Origin: Prorocentrum cordatum
Taxonomy: Eukaryota; Sar; Dinophyceae; Prorocentrales; Prorocentraceae
Direction: 5' to 3'
DNA: 64,000 bases
NCBI GenBank assembly: GCA_963575745.1
Contig: CAUYUJ010016060.1
Coordinates: 1,210,460 to 1,274,459 of the forward strand
Shown here: one piece after another, positions 10,540 to 20,994 of the stretch
How positions within the stretch are numbered: the first letter of the stretch is position 1
How the letters are laid out: every line of letters begins with the position of its first letter
The notes under the pieces: model-generated
Database searches by the model: none
Told to the model about the DNA's origin: nothing
The model's input: the letters and a program-made list of their open reading frames with translations, nothing else
Translations under genes and position numbers: made by a program

Positions 10540-10790
10540 GCTCTGTTGGAGCAGTGCATTGCCGTACTAGGCTCTCCTGGAGACTTCTGGGAGCCGTCCT
10601 GGAGGCCTTCCCGGAGACTGTGGGAGCTTCCTGGAGGCACTGCTGGGGCCCTCCTGGAGGCCTTCTTGGGGCCCTCCCAGATACTCCTGAGGCCCTCCTG
10701 GAGCTTTCTTGGGGCCATCTTCAGCACCTTTCGGGACGTCTTGGAGAGCCTTTTGGGCGGCTCTTGGACAATCTTGGACGCTCCGCGAGA
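10540..10790 (+). repeat. degenerate TCTTGGGGCC block 1
   Basis: Variants of CTCCTGGAGGCC, CTTCTTGGGGCC and CTTTCTTGGGGCC are strung together. It belongs with the blocks at 12.2, 23.4, 33.3, 42.7 and 60.7 kb. All carry the TTGG-rich version on the plus strand. The Leu/Gly-rich frames are repeat translation. Confidence 0.75.
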
Positions 10791-10799
10791 TGCGGGAAC

Positions 10800-11390
10800 T
10801 AGCACCTCACACAGTCAACCCGCACAGTAGGGATGAGCAGCTTTCCAAGGCTACCCTTGCAACCTTGCCCATTCGGCCCATCCTTGGGAACCGAACTCTA
10901 TACACCGACTCTTTTTCTGGCCCTGCACTGAAACTCGCACAGGAAAGCGGATCTTGGTGTATACGGGATGCTGGTGTGTACATTTTCGTCATTTCCCCCG
11001 GAAAGCGGGGGAACAACTATACACCACACCACCCCGACGTCGTCCCCGACCCTCAAAAAGTCATGGGATTGAAGAGCAGCCCGCCACTGGTAGTGCATGT
11101 TTTCCAGTTTCCGGCATCGAACGAACGAACGAAGCGCGGCCATACACCAAAAGCGCGTGGGCAAGGGCAGGCAGAGCGACACGCCAAATGCGTGCAATAA
11201 AGAGTCACGTCAAACAGCCTGCCAGAGTACAGAGACACGAAATTCAAAAAAAAAATCCGGCATCCTCGGCGACTTTCGCAGGCCAACCTCGTCCGACAAA
11301 ACCTCATCACGGCCCTCGAAGGCCCCTGCATTCTTGCCGCGCGTCTTCGTGCAGCACCCCGCAGTGGCGGCTGAGAGCGAGGGGGCGGGG
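10800..11390. other. region with TATACACC inverted motifs
   Basis: The words TATACACC and GGTGTATAC/GGTGTGTAC occur near 10898, 10953, 10975 and 11018 in both orientations. A small hairpin TTCCCCC-GGAAAGC-GGGGGAA sits near 10997-11013. These suggest a decayed inverted-repeat element. No gene is supported. Confidence 0.4.
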
Positions 11391-11396
11391 TCGCAG

Positions 11397-11675
11397 GAGG
11401 AGGAGGAGGAGGAGGAGGAGGAGGAGGAGGAGGAGGAGGAGGAGGAGGGTGGGTCGCAGGTGGGTCGCGGGCGAGCCGCGGGTGGGTCGCGGGGTGGGTC
11501 GCGGGGTGGGTCGCGGGAGGGTTGCGGGTGTGTCGCGGGTGAGTCGCGGGTGGGTTGCGGGTGAGTCGCGGGCCATGTCGCGGGCGGCACGGCGACAGCA
11601 ACAAGCAACAGTAGCAACAGCAACAGCAACAACAACAACAGCAACAACAACAATAACAACAGCAACAACCCGCTC
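11397..11675. repeat. GAG tract, GGGTCGCG minisatellite and AAC tract
   Basis: Three low-complexity arrays are joined: (GAG)n at 11397-11450, a 10-12-bp minisatellite of GGGTGGGTCGCG variants at 11450-11585, and AAC/AGC trinucleotides at 11595-11672. Confidence 0.93.
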
Positions 11676-11948
11676 CTCGGAAGCCCATTTCAGCAACGCG
11701 CCCGGGGACAGTGAATGACCGTTCGGCCCCCTCACTCTGATTCTGCGGGTGGTACATGTTTCTTGCCTCTTTGGAGGGCTCGTCGGGGCCGATCGGGGCT
11801 CCGCCGGGGCAGCCCTGGGCCGTCCTCTGGCCACATTGGACACTTTTGGAGGGAAGCTCGCAGCAGGGGCAGTCGTGGGTTCCATCTTAAGGCCCCCGCG
11901 GGCCGCTCTGGGCCCGACGAGAGATAACCCTGACAACCCTTGGACTCG

Positions 11949-12117
11949 GGCGGGTGGTAATGTGGCTTACATGGGGTGGTGAAAATTGTGGCCCTCATGG
12001 GCCCTTTAGAGCCCCTTCTGGAACCAGCAGGGGTCCAAAAGGGGATCAAAGGGACCCATATAGGGCCCTTTTCTGCACCCCTCATTTAGGTCCACCCCCC
12101 TACCATTACCACCCGCC
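11949..12117. mobile_element. F5 TIR element
   Basis: 169 bp bounded by GGCGGGTGGTAATG and CATTACCACCCGCC, a perfect 14-bp inverted pair. A related right end (ATTACCACCCGCCCGA) occurs at 22173-22190, next to similar interior sequence (AGGTCCCCTCCA), so a partial second copy is likely there. No clear target duplication. Confidence 0.75.
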
Positions 12118-12129
12118 AGATGGACGCTC

Positions 12130-13410
12130 GGCGGATCCCCCCAAGCCAATCCAGAGACGATGGCCATGCGAGCTGTCTGGTGGAGGGGCGAATTCGGGCA
12201 TAGATGCCTATGGTGGTGAAGGTAGAGACCTCGGGGGGCCTCTTGGAGCCACCTTGGGGACATTTCGGAAGCCTCTCGGGCTCTCTTGGGGTTCCCCTGG
12301 GGATCTCCTGGAGCCCTCTCGGGCACCATGGAGGGCATCTTGGGGCCATCTTGGAAGCCGTGGCTCCAAAAATGAGGACAGCGGCGCTTCGCCCCACCCA
12401 CCCCCTCCCCCATCCATCCATCCCCCCCCCCCTCAGCAGCTCTGGAGACGCTCATGGGACGCTCTGGAGGGCCCATGCGTGCATCGTGTCGGGCGTTCCA
12501 GACAGGACCTCGCTTCCGGCGCGTGCCCCCGCCCCACCCGCAGAAGGCAGCCGGCCCCTTCTGACCAGACCCCCCCCGTCGTTCCCCCTCTCAGTTCCCC
12601 TCTCTGTGTCGGAGGCGCGCCCAGGGGGGAAGGGCAGAGGGGAGGCGGACCTTCTTGGAAGGCTCAAAGGAATCCCCCCGAGCCTGCCCACGAAGCCACA
12701 GAGGCCATCTCAGAAGGCCTGGCCGCCTCCTTCTGAGAAGGCCCGCCCGCTCTCACTTCCCCGCTTGGCCCGCCGCCGACCCTCGCTCCCCCTCCCCAGA
12801 CGCATGATGCTCTTCCCTCCCCCTGCAGACAGTCAGTGTCTTGAGTTCTTCCATGCGGGGTCCCCGACAGTCCCGACCCTTTCTTCGTCGGGCGTCGCGC
12901 AATGGGGAGGCGCTACACGAGGGGGAGGAGCAGCGAGGGCTGCAGGAAAGCGGCCCTGCGGGGCCCCGGAAGCGGGGCCCTCTGAGGCCCAGGCGGAGGC
13001 TCCTCGGGCCCGAGAAGTGCACGTTCCCTCCCCGTCCCACTCGTGCCCCCCCGACCCGAGGCCGGCTTCTCACCCCGACCCGTTCGCTGACGGCCCGGGG
13101 GCCCGGCGAGGCCCCCCCCGCGAAGGCCCAACAGGACCACGGACCTCCCGTCGGGACATCTGGTCGCAGCGCGCGCACGCCGCGGGGCGCCGCCGCGCCC
13201 TGGGCGCTTCCCGCGCCCTCGCCGGCGGCGAGGACTGGGCCGCCTCGGCGGCGAGCCAGGGCAGGGCGCTGGAGCCTGGGCGAAGAAAGCAGGGCAGAAG
13301 CCGCGGCTGCCGGCCTAGCCTGGCCGTCGCCGTCACGTCCGTCGCCGTCCGCGGGGGAGGGGGAGGTTTGGGCGCTCATGTTCATGAATCGCCTCGCTGT
13401 TGCTCTGTTG
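12130..13410. other. GC-rich non-coding stretch
   Basis: Includes a TCTTGGGGCC-type block at 12230-12370 and a very GC-rich section at 12500-13350. Long open frames (up to about 430 codons) exist in several frames and on both strands here. They are Pro/Arg/Gly-rich with no recognisable motif, and I treat them as compositional. Confidence 0.5.
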
Positions 13411-13417
13411 GCATGCT

Positions 13418-14336
13418 TTTCGAGGAGGAGGAGGAGGAGGAGGAGGAGGAGGAGGAGGCGGAGGGGAGACGCATGCGGCCGCGGCAATTGTGGCTGTAGG
13501 TGGAGCTCCCTAGGGTGCCACGAACCGTGTGAGGGTTGTGCCGAGATGCGCGGCGGGGACGCATGCGGCTGCAGCCACTGGGGCTTTATAGGCGGAGCCC
13601 CCTGCTGGGGCCATGGAACGTGTGAGGAGTGTGCCGAAATGAGTGTGGCGGACGCATGCGGGCGCAGCCACGAGGTCCCTACGTCCAGCTCCCCATGGGG
13701 CCACGGCAGCGAATATGAATGTGGCGGACGCATGCGGCCGCAGCCACTGTGGCCGTAAGTCCCGCTCCCTTTGGGTCCACGATGCGATTGAGGGTTGTGC
13801 CGAAATCAGTGTGGCGGACGCATACGGCCGCAGTCACTAGGGCCTGAAATCCAGCTCCCTATGGGACAACGAAGCGATTGATGCCGAAATGAGTGCGGAC
13901 GCATGCGGCCCCAGTCACTGGGGCCTTAGGCGGAGCTCCGTTATGAAGCCACGGAACGCGTCAGGGGTGTGCCGAAATGAGTGTGGCGGACGCATGCGGC
14001 CGCAGCCACGAGGTCCCTACGTCCAGCTCCCCATGGGGCCACGGCAGCGAATATGAATGTGGCGGACGCATGCGGCCGCAGCTACTGGCGCCTTAGGTTG
14101 AAGTTCCTATGGGACCACGAAGCGTGCGAGGGGTTTACCGAAATGGTTGTGCTGACGACGGTGATGCTGACGATGATGGTAGTTATGACCAGTGATGACG
14201 TGCGGAGGGCAGGGGCATAGATGAGAGGAGGGAGGAGGGAGGGGGAGCAAGGAGGAGGAGGAGGAGGCGCTGGAGGAGGAGGAGTAGGAACGCAGGACGC
14301 TGTCTCTTCGAATCGAGGACCCAATTTTACAGGATG
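13418..14336 (+). repeat. composite repeat element A (77-90-bp array)
   Basis: After a GAG tract, units beginning GACGCATGCGGCCGCAGCC recur near 13469, 13559, 13650, 13728, 13818, 13899, 13990 and 14067, with alternating steps of about 90 and 78 bp. A higher-order duplication of about 340 bp is visible: 13637-13743 nearly equals 13977-14083. The 3' end holds a GGA tract and the conserved tail GCTGTCTCTTCGAATCGAGG, then ACAGGATGGTTGG, which is shared with elements B-D. Confidence 0.88.
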
Positions 14337-14355
14337 GTTGGAAATAGCCTATACA

Positions 14356-14371
14356 AACACACACACACATA

Positions 14372-14412
<41 letters not shown>
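14356..14412. repeat. AC/TA dinucleotide microsatellite
   Basis: A short (AC)n run continues directly into about 20 TA repeats. Confidence 0.97.
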
Positions 14413-14414
<2 letters not shown>

Positions 14415-14514
14415 TCATATTCATATGTGTGTCGGCGGTGCCCCGTTCGGAGCATCCCCCTCCCTGGTAAACTCCATCCTGGGCGGTTTCGAGCCGACGG
14501 CACCGCCGGTGCGA

Positions 14515-14640
14515 GCCGGCACGAACCCCCCCGGTAAGCACGAACCGCCCCGGTAGCCCGCACGAACCCCCCCAGTAAGCACACGAACCCCCCTGGAAAG
14601 CACGAATCCCCCCGGAAAGCACTAACCTCCACCCGGATGC
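14515..14640. repeat. CACGAACCCCCCCGG minisatellite
   Basis: About six copies of a 17-22-bp unit CACGAACCCCCCCGGTAAG with length changes. Related words (CACGAAACCCC) return at 15768-15860, along with the shared segment GGCACCGCCGG, suggesting a dispersed element in which this minisatellite sits. Confidence 0.85.
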
Positions 14641-14814
14641 GTGGCCGCCCGGGCCCCAGACGTGCGGAAACAAGGCAGCACCGCTCTTCTGTACGCGGCC
14701 GTTCCGTCGACCCCTCCCAGGAGGCTCGAAACGTCGTCCGGGGCAGGTGGCCCACCCTGGAGTTGCAGTTGCCTCCTGTTGCCACGTGCCCAGCAATGTC
14801 GACAACAGCGCTGC

Positions 14815-14875
14815 CAGTTCCTCCTCCTCCTCCTCCTCCTCCTCCTCCTCCTCCTCCTCCTCCTCCTCCTCCTGC
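14815..14875. repeat. CTC trinucleotide tract
   Basis: About 18 CTC/CCT repeats on the plus strand. Confidence 0.95.
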
Positions 14876-15039
14876 TCTTGGACATCGCGCTTCCGCGCTA
14901 TATTTTTTAGCACCTCCGCGTGTGAGTTCTCCACCACATTGGCACACGAGGCGCTCCAGAGAGCCCCATGGACGGCCTACGAAAGCACGAAAACGGCTCG
15001 ACTGGACCCCAAGGACGTTCCAAGACGCCAACCCCCCAC

Positions 15040-15288
15040 AGAGAACCCCCCACCCCATCCGCACCCCCGCCCCACCCCCACCCCCCACTCCCGCCCCCCC
15101 ACTCCCGCAGGGGTGAGGGTGGGGGGGCAGGTCAAGTTACCCCCTCCCCGCCCGCAAGCCGTCTCGCTCACTCCCACCCGCCCTCCCAACACATACGTAG
15201 CACCCGAGTCTGGCCCGAGCCTCAGCATATTCAGCAGTCGTCTTGGGATGGGCAGCTACTGGGGGCCAATCCGCCGCCGCCGCCGCCT

Positions 15289-15319
<31 letters not shown>

Positions 15320-15518
15320 TGCCCGCCGCCGCCGCCCCCGCGCCGCCGCCGCCGCCGCTGCCGCCCTTGCCTGCCGCCCGCCGCCGCCGCCCCCCGCTGC
15401 CAAACCGCCGCCGCAGCCGCAGCCGCTGCCGCCACCGCGCCGCGCCGCCGCCCGCAGCTGCACCGCCGCCGCCGCCGCCGCCCCGCCGCCGCCGCCGCCC
15501 CCGCCGCCGCCGCCGCCC

Positions 15519-15558
<40 letters not shown>

Positions 15559-15605
15559 AGTCGCCGCAGCCGCCGCCATCGCCGCCGCAGCCGCCGCCGC
15601 CGCCA
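15040..15605. repeat. C-rich and CCG trinucleotide tract
   Basis: A CCCCCACC-type stretch (15040-15115) is followed by several hundred bases of nearly pure CCG/CCGCTG repeats (15273-15605). Frames read as poly-Pro, poly-Arg or poly-Ala, and poly-Gly/Ala on the other strand. Confidence 0.95.
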
Positions 15606-15914
15606 AGTGTACTCTGCATTGTTTTGTTGACAGGGATGGTGGGGGGGGCCGCATCGGGTTGGCTGCGCATGTTTCGAATTTGGAGACTCGGGTTGGCCCC
15701 CAGTCGCCTGGGGGAGGGGGTGTTTATTAATAGGGAACAGTGATCGAAGCCCCTCCCAGCGCGGCCTGCACGAAACCCCTTGGGTAAAAGGGACAGGTGG
15801 GGGGACTCTGAGCCGTCGGCGGCACCCGGCGCGGCCTGCACGAAACCCCCAGGTAGTACTGGGGGGGGTTTGCCACGGGGCACCGCCGGCATATACGTGT
15901 GCGTGTGTGTAAAA

Positions 15915-16075
15915 TGACTCTGTCGGCGCTCCGCGCAGACTGCTTGGATCTTCGCTAAGCCCCGCTGGCAGCGTCTCCGTCGCCGCTCCTGGCGCGCTCC
16001 GCGCGCCAGGGAGGACGGTCCAGCGCCGATCCGACCGATCTGCGCGAACCTCCGCAGGTTTCGGTTTATGCAGTG
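15915..16075. mobile_element. F7 inverted-repeat element, copy 1
   Basis: The left end has GTCGGCGCTCCGCGCAGA and the right end has the inverted GATCTGCGCGAACCTCCG. The middle is a GC-rich palindrome (GGCGCGCTCCGCGCGCC). Copies with the same layout lie at 50.06, 51.07 and 51.54 kb. Confidence 0.65.
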
Positions 16076-16439
16076 TTTTGTTTTTCTGTGCACGGCGTGT
16101 TCGCTCGGTTTGGGGTCCAGTGACCCTCGCGGATCGACCCCCTTGGAGAAAAGCAGCAGGAAGATTAGGTCTACGGTTCTGGCCGCGCTTTTCCGCAATC
16201 TGGTATTTTTTGTCACGACGTCAGATCTCAAGCAATGGAGGCGGAGGAGGAGGGAGGGAAGAGGAGAAGGAGAAAGGTTTCGCTGAACCCGTTAACTGCG
16301 ACGCGGGGCACGGCTCCACAGTGTCCCACAAGGCCTGGTCGACGCCGCCAGGTGGCGACACAATTTTGCGCCTCGTTTCTTCTCATTCCTCTCTCTCTCC
16401 CTTCTCCTCCTCCTCCTCTTCCTCCTCCTCTGGACCCAG

Positions 16440-16748
16440 CGTGTCGGCGCGCAGCTGTCCTGCCTGGACCTGGCCCGCTCCGGGAACCCTGAGCCCAAAC
16501 ATTGGCGTTTCTGCGTCCGCTGGCCTCCTCCGTTGGACTGGCCGCTGTTGTACTTTTGCCGGCTTCCGTCCATGGCAGGGCGTGCCGAAGGCGAGGCATT
16601 GAGTTGGCAGGGTCTGAGCACGTCTCACAGCCAGTTTCAAGTCAGAACGGTGATATCCAAAGGCACTGTTATGTTATTCTGCGCTCCTCCTTCGGGGGGG
16701 CCCTGGGGCCTATTACGCTACCGAGGAACCCCACATACTTCGTTTTAA
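16440..16748 (+). CDS. coding-like island after TCC tract
   Basis: A pyrimidine stretch of TCC/TTCC repeats (16385-16430) leads to GGACCCAG, then a frame reading RVGAQLSCLDLARSGNPEP and on through KHWRFCVRWPPPLDWPLLY. The first 40 codons end almost entirely in G or C; the signal fades after about 16600, and the frame stops at 16746-16748. A second possible acceptor, GCGCAG, lies at 16450-16455. The minus strand is also open but with weaker codon bias. No domain is recognised. Confidence 0.35.
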   Translation, partial: RVGAQLSCLDLARSGNPEPKHWRFCVRWPPPLDWPLLYFCRLPSMAGRAEGEALSWQGLSTSHSQFQVRTVISKGTVMLFCAPPSGGPWGLLRYRGTPHTSF

Positions 16749-16799
16749 ATATTGTGTTAGCATATCTTAGGTGCAACATACGTGGATGATGCTAGGTGG

Positions 16800-17345
16800 T
16801 CAAGAAAAGTGCGACGCCTGTTGTGCCGTAGACGACCAGGGCGGATGGCGCCCCCACCTCCAGCGCACCCCTTTGTGGCATCGAGGAAATGCTACGCCTG
16901 CCATGCCCTGCGAGCCTGCAACTCATAGCGTCCCCACACCCAGCGCACTCCCTGTGGCGCCGAGGGAATGCCATGCCCTGCGAGCCTGCCCATGTAGGAG
17001 CATGCAACGCTAAGTGGAAGCATGCAACGCATAGCGGGAGCATGCAACGCATAGCGCCCCCACACCCAGCGCACCCCTTGTATCGTCGAGGAACTGCCAC
17101 GCTTGCCATGCCTTGCGGGTCTGCGACGCATAGCGCCCCATCCCCAGCGCACCCCCCTGTGGCATCGAGGAAATGCCACGCCTGCCATGCCCTGCGAGCC
17201 TGCAACGCATAGCGCCCCCACCCCCGGCGCACCCCCTGTATCGTCGAGGACATGCCGCGCCTGCCATGCCTTTCGAGCCACCAACGCATAGCGCCCCCAC
17301 CCCCATCGTACCCCCCACTGCTTCGAGAAAGTGCCACGTCCGGCG
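16800..17345. repeat. 79-bp degenerate tandem array
   Basis: The unit contains CGAGGAAATGCCACGCC, TGCCATGCCCTGCGAGCC, and CAACGCATAGCGCCCCC. Repeat starts near 17083, 17160, 17240 and 17318 are 77-80 bp apart; earlier units have indels. It is open in several minus-strand frames but these shift from unit to unit. Confidence 0.85.
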
Positions 17346-17352
17346 TGTCCTG

Positions 17353-17778
17353 CGTCTGTGTTTGTGTTCTGTGATGTGTGGTGTGTGAGTGTCTGATGTG
17401 TGTGCGGCCGTGTCTCTGTGTGGTTGTGTGTGTGTGTTTGTGTCTGTGTGTCTGTGTGTCTGTGTGCATGTGCCTTTCGAGGAGGAAGGAAGAGCAGGGG
17501 AGGAGGGAGACGCGGGTGCGACGCGGCAGGGAAGAAAATCCAAACCCCACTAAGCATGCATGCGCACACACCCACACACACACGCAATCACACGCACACA
17601 CACACACACTCACACACACACTCACACTCACACTCACACTCACACTCACACTCACACTCACACTCACACTCACACACACACACACACTCACACTCACACT
17701 CACACTCACACTCACACTCACACTCACACTCACACACACACACTCACACTCACACTCACACTCACACTCACACTCACA

Positions 17779-17837
<59 letters not shown>

Positions 17838-17838
17838 T
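17353..17838. repeat. TGTGTC and CACACT/CA microsatellites
   Basis: TG-rich words at 17353-17475 on the plus strand are followed by (CACACT)n and (CA)n at 17560-17835. The two halves are roughly complementary, so they could pair. Confidence 0.95.
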
Positions 17839-18054
17839 TCGGCGTTGAGGCCACGCATGCGGCGGCTCGGCGTGGGCGGTCGAGCGGGAGACAGCCCTGG
17901 CACCCCAGCCCCAGACTCCCGACGAACGCTTGAGAGGCGGCGAGCGGTGGACGATCTCCGGCGAGCCAGCGAGCGGCGGCAGGCGAACCCCGACGACCGA
18001 ACGCCGCGTCGGGCGCCGCCGACGGCGCCGCGGCCCGCGGGGGCCGCCCTCGGG

Positions 18055-18345
18055 AGAAGGTGGAGGAGGAGGAGGAGGAGGCGGAGGAGGAGGAGGAGAA
18101 GGAGGAGGAGGAGGCCCTCTCCCTAGCCCTCGGGAGGAGCTGCTGCCGGGGCACTTCGGGGCCCTGGCTGGGCTGGGCCTCGCAGAGCTGCGGGGCCTGC
18201 GCCTCGGCGAGGCCCCCCCCCTCCCGTCCGCCCGCCGCCCCCCCGCAGGGCAGCGGCCGGGACGAAGTGGGAGGAGGAGGAGGAGGAGGAGGAGGAGGAG
18301 GAGGAGGCGGTGGAGGAGGAGGTGGAGGCGCAGGGAAGAGCGACT
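18055..18345. repeat. GGA tracts in GC-rich sequence
   Basis: Two GGA-repeat tracts (18058-18115 and 18268-18330) flank a GC-rich stretch with no recognisable protein. Confidence 0.85.
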
Positions 18346-18687
18346 GGATGACTCGGGGAAGGACGGGGGAGGGAGGCAAGGGCAGGGAGAAAAAGGGGGA
18401 AGGGAGGGAAGGGAACGAGGGCGGAAGCGGGGAGGGAGGAGGCAATCGGATGGGCGCAGCGCCCTCGAGCTGCCTGCCGCCTCGCGGGCGGGCCCCGCAT
18501 GGTCGAGCCGCTCCCGCGGAACCCCCACTGCCCGCAAAAGATTGCCCGTACAGTTGCCCACGGCGAGACCGGGAGCCAGCATCCCGCTGCCTGCCCAGCG
18601 TTTTGTGCCGCGCGCGTTCTTCACAGGTTCGCGCCGCCTCCTATCCCGGGGGCTGCACTCCGCCGCTCGGCGCCGCGTCGCCTCTGA

Positions 18688-18850
18688 TTGTGGTGGACAA
18701 CGGCGACGACGGCGGCGGTGGCGGCGACGGCGACGACGACGACCACGACCACGATGATGAGGACGATGGCGGCGGCGGCGGCGGCGACGGCGGTGGCGAC
18801 GACGACGACGACGACGCCGCGCCGCGCCGCGCCGCGCAGGCGGCGGCGGC
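18688..18850. repeat. GAC/GGC triplet tract
   Basis: A mixed run of GGCGAC, GACGAC and GCGGCG triplets. It translates to poly Asp/Gly, Thr/Ala or Val/Ile frames. Confidence 0.85.
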
Positions 18851-18864
18851 GTTCCGGGCCGCGA

Positions 18865-18977
18865 GGGCGCAAGCGCCCGCCTGCTCCTGGGCGTGGGGGC
18901 TGTATACACCTGGGGCCTGGCGGCTCGCGGCCGAGTGTCGCCCGGGCCCCTGCCAGCCTGGGCGGCTGTCACTGCAG
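18865..18977 (+). CDS. coding-like island ending at F6
   Basis: The frame reads AWGLYTPGAWRLAAECRPG and continues PCQPGRLSLQ with mostly GC third positions. It ends exactly at the CAG where the F6 unit begins with GAGG. That arrangement would fit an exon followed by a GA-donor intron, a donor class known in dinoflagellates. The frame is also open through F6, so retention cannot be excluded. No domain is recognised. Confidence 0.25.
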
Positions 18978-19123
18978 GAGGAGAAAAAAACGGACACTCA
19001 TAATCGTCGATTCCCAGGAAAATATGCGAAAACACGGGAAGTGGGGGGAAGACGAATATCAACAACAATATGGGAAATGATAGGGAATCATGGTACTTGT
19101 GTCTATGGATTTGCGTGTCCCAG
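18978..19123 (+). repeat. F6 intron-like repeat, copy 1
   Basis: 146 bp. It begins GAGGAGAAAAAAACGGACAC after CTGCAG, carries AATCGTCGATTCCCAGG, GGGAAGTGGGGGGAAGAC, and ends GCGTGTCCCAG before TGCCCCTTCA. Three more full copies (51.8, 54.5, 54.8 kb) have the same length and strand. Confidence 0.8.
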
Positions 19124-19152
19124 TGCCCCTTCATCATTGTCGGCCACGCACA

Positions 19153-19310
19153 AGGGTGACCTTTCGCTGGAGTGGCCTCTGGTGCGGGCCCACAGTGGTG
19201 GCTCCAGCACTGGCCTTGGCACTTGGATCTGGCCCCGCCGCGGCCCCCAGAAGCCGCGCACCGAAGGCCACGCCTGCCCAGGGTCACTCCCTGCGGGCTT
19301 GCCATACTGG
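19153..19310. mobile_element. F8 inverted-repeat element, copy 1
   Basis: Nested inverted words: AGGGTGACC and GGAGTGGCCTCTGGTGCGGG at the left; CCGCGCACCGAAGGCCACGC and AGGGTCACTCCCT at the right. A second copy lies at 36231-36355. Confidence 0.7.
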
Positions 19311-19612
19311 CGGCCCGGGGCGGTGTTCATCGACTGCGCCTCGTCGAGGGTACTGCTTTGGGTGGCTGTTCTTCGTGGCGCTTCAAGGGGATCTCGACAG
19401 TACTCCGAGTATCTCGGGGCGTTGTTCCATCGCTTGCTCCTCGTCGAGGGCCCTCCGGCTTGACCCGAGTCCTCCCGGACGGCCGACATGTGCTTGGGTT
19501 GTGGACCGGAAGCGAGCTGGAGTGTTTGGGCGCCCAGATCGTGGGTCAGCACCAGATTTGTCGTGGACCAGCCATCCAAGCCTCCCAGTTGGGATCCGAG
19601 CAGCTGCTGTAT

Positions 19613-19756
19613 GGGTCGGAGGATAGCGCCCCGTCGCCCATGCATCGACGATGCAGCTGAACGCGGAGCCCCCTGTTGCATGTCTTCGGCGCCGACGGCG
19701 CCGAAGCGTCGCCGACGTCGCCGATGCATCGGCGGTTCGGCGCGATCCTCCGTCCC
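19613..19756. mobile_element. F4 inverted-repeat element, copy 1
   Basis: The left end GGTCGGAGGATAGCGCC is mirrored by the right end GGCGCGATCCTCCGTCCCC. The interior holds GCATCGACGATGC and CCGATGCATCGGCGG palindromes. Copies lie at 26.3 and 62.2 kb; a left part only is at about 25285-25350. Confidence 0.75.
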
Positions 19757-19904
19757 CATTTATCGACGCCTGGGCCCCTGGCTCTCTCAGCCTCTCATCC
19801 CGTTTGTGTGTTGGCAGATGCCCGAAGCTGGCCTCCAGAGGCCAACAAAGAAGGCCATCCTGCCGCTTCGGTTTTTGTGGAGGCGGTCGACGCCTGTCGA
19901 CACG

Positions 19905-20090
19905 ATGGACATGGGCACGGGGAGTTTGAGGACGAAGACCGACAGCAGTTCCTGTCCAGTTCGAACCGGATTCGCTTTCGCCGCCTGGGCGTTTACACGT
20001 TGGGACAAACATCGTTTGCCTGACAGCGGCCGCTGTTGGTCTTGGACAAAATGTGTTGCTAGGTATCGATAGCCCATCTCTTTCGCACTC
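19905..20090. mobile_element. F11 inverted-repeat element, diverged copy
   Basis: It shares CAGCAGTTCCTGT and CAGCGGCCGCTGTTGGT, in the same order and spacing, with the clearer copy at 21884-22064. Its outer TIRs are largely decayed. Confidence 0.6.
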
Positions 20091-20099
20091 ATGTTGGGT

Positions 20100-20525
20100 G
20101 TGCAAAGTCTGGGCTCCTTCCCCCTTCCACCTCCAGCACTCCCACCCCCCATCCGATGGTCTCTGTACGGACAACGTTTCTACCAGACTTGGCGCGCCTA
20201 CGTTCTCACGCTGTGTCGCCACGTTGGTGTAGTGCCACGGTGACTTCGATGTCGAAGGGGTCGTCGTCGAATAAAAATCAAATCCAACCCTCTGACCCCC
20301 CATCCGCCGCCCCCCCCCCCCGCCGCCTCTTATAAGCCTGCTCGCCTCGACGCAGGGGCCCTCGCAGGATGCGCAGGCCGCTGAGCTCGCGGACTCCGCA
20401 CAGGCCCCCCCGCGAGCCGCCCCTTCTTTCGTTGCGTGGACGCCGGACTCCTTCCCGGGCAGCGCGCCCAGGGGCTCCGAAAAGTCCGGACGACGAGATC
20501 GAAACAGACCCACCGCTGCTGGCCA
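20100..20525. other. no gene seen
   Basis: GC-rich sequence with a C-run near 20309-20322. It carries open frames on both strands without motifs. Confidence 0.4.
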
Positions 20526-20528
20526 GGC

Positions 20529-20709
20529 TTATGTCGGGCGTGTCCCCCTGCAGGGGGGTTGTCGACGAAAGATAAACATACCCCCAAAATAGTCAAACAA
20601 ATAATCCAAAAATAGTCCAGGGACTATTTTTCGAGCATTGTTTGACTATTTGGGAATAGTTTTTGAATCTGTTTTATTTTTCGTCGAAAGTCCCCCCGCC
20701 CGACTTGAG
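20529..20709. mobile_element. F2 TIR element, copy 2
   Basis: Ends TATGTCGGGCGTGTCCCCCT and CCGCCCGACTTGA. The interior has AT-rich inverted words (CAAAATAGTCAAACAAAT and TTTGACTATTTGGG) and the shared GGGACTATTTTTCG. A matching GTCGACGAAAGA / TTTTTCGTCGAAAG pair lies inside the TIRs. Confidence 0.8.
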
Positions 20710-20990
20710 GCCAGGCCCGTCCTGGGCCCTGGAGCGATGTGTACCTCCCGCTGGCTTTGCCAGGGAGGCATATACACCGCTCCTGTGCCTGGGCTGGGCC
20801 TGACCGGCGGCCATCTGTAGGTGCAGATCTCGTCGCCCGACAGGCGTGGCAGAAGCCGAGGGCTCCTTCGCCCCGGGGCACCTCCGGCAGCCCTGGAGCG
20901 GTCGATCGTCGCTGGTCTTCTGGACGCCCTCGGTCGGCGCTCCCGTGGGAACGCGCGGAGCATCGGCCTGATCTGTGGCAATGGGGGTCC
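20710..20990. other. no gene seen
   Basis: GC-rich sequence with open frames on both strands; no repeat copy or protein motif noticed. Confidence 0.35.
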
Positions 20991-20994
20991 TGCC

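Noticed and set aside
12204-13499. 431-codon plus frame in GC-rich DNA
   Set aside because: Several overlapping frames are open on both strands, with no motif and heavy Pro/Arg/Ser bias.
17560-17838. CRISPR-like regular repeats
   Set aside because: It is a plain CACACT/CA microsatellite without spacers. No cas-like genes occur in the window.
16792-19305. 837-codon open frame on the minus strand
   Set aside because: It crosses the 79-bp array, CA microsatellites, GGA tracts and F6. Its composition simply follows each repeat.
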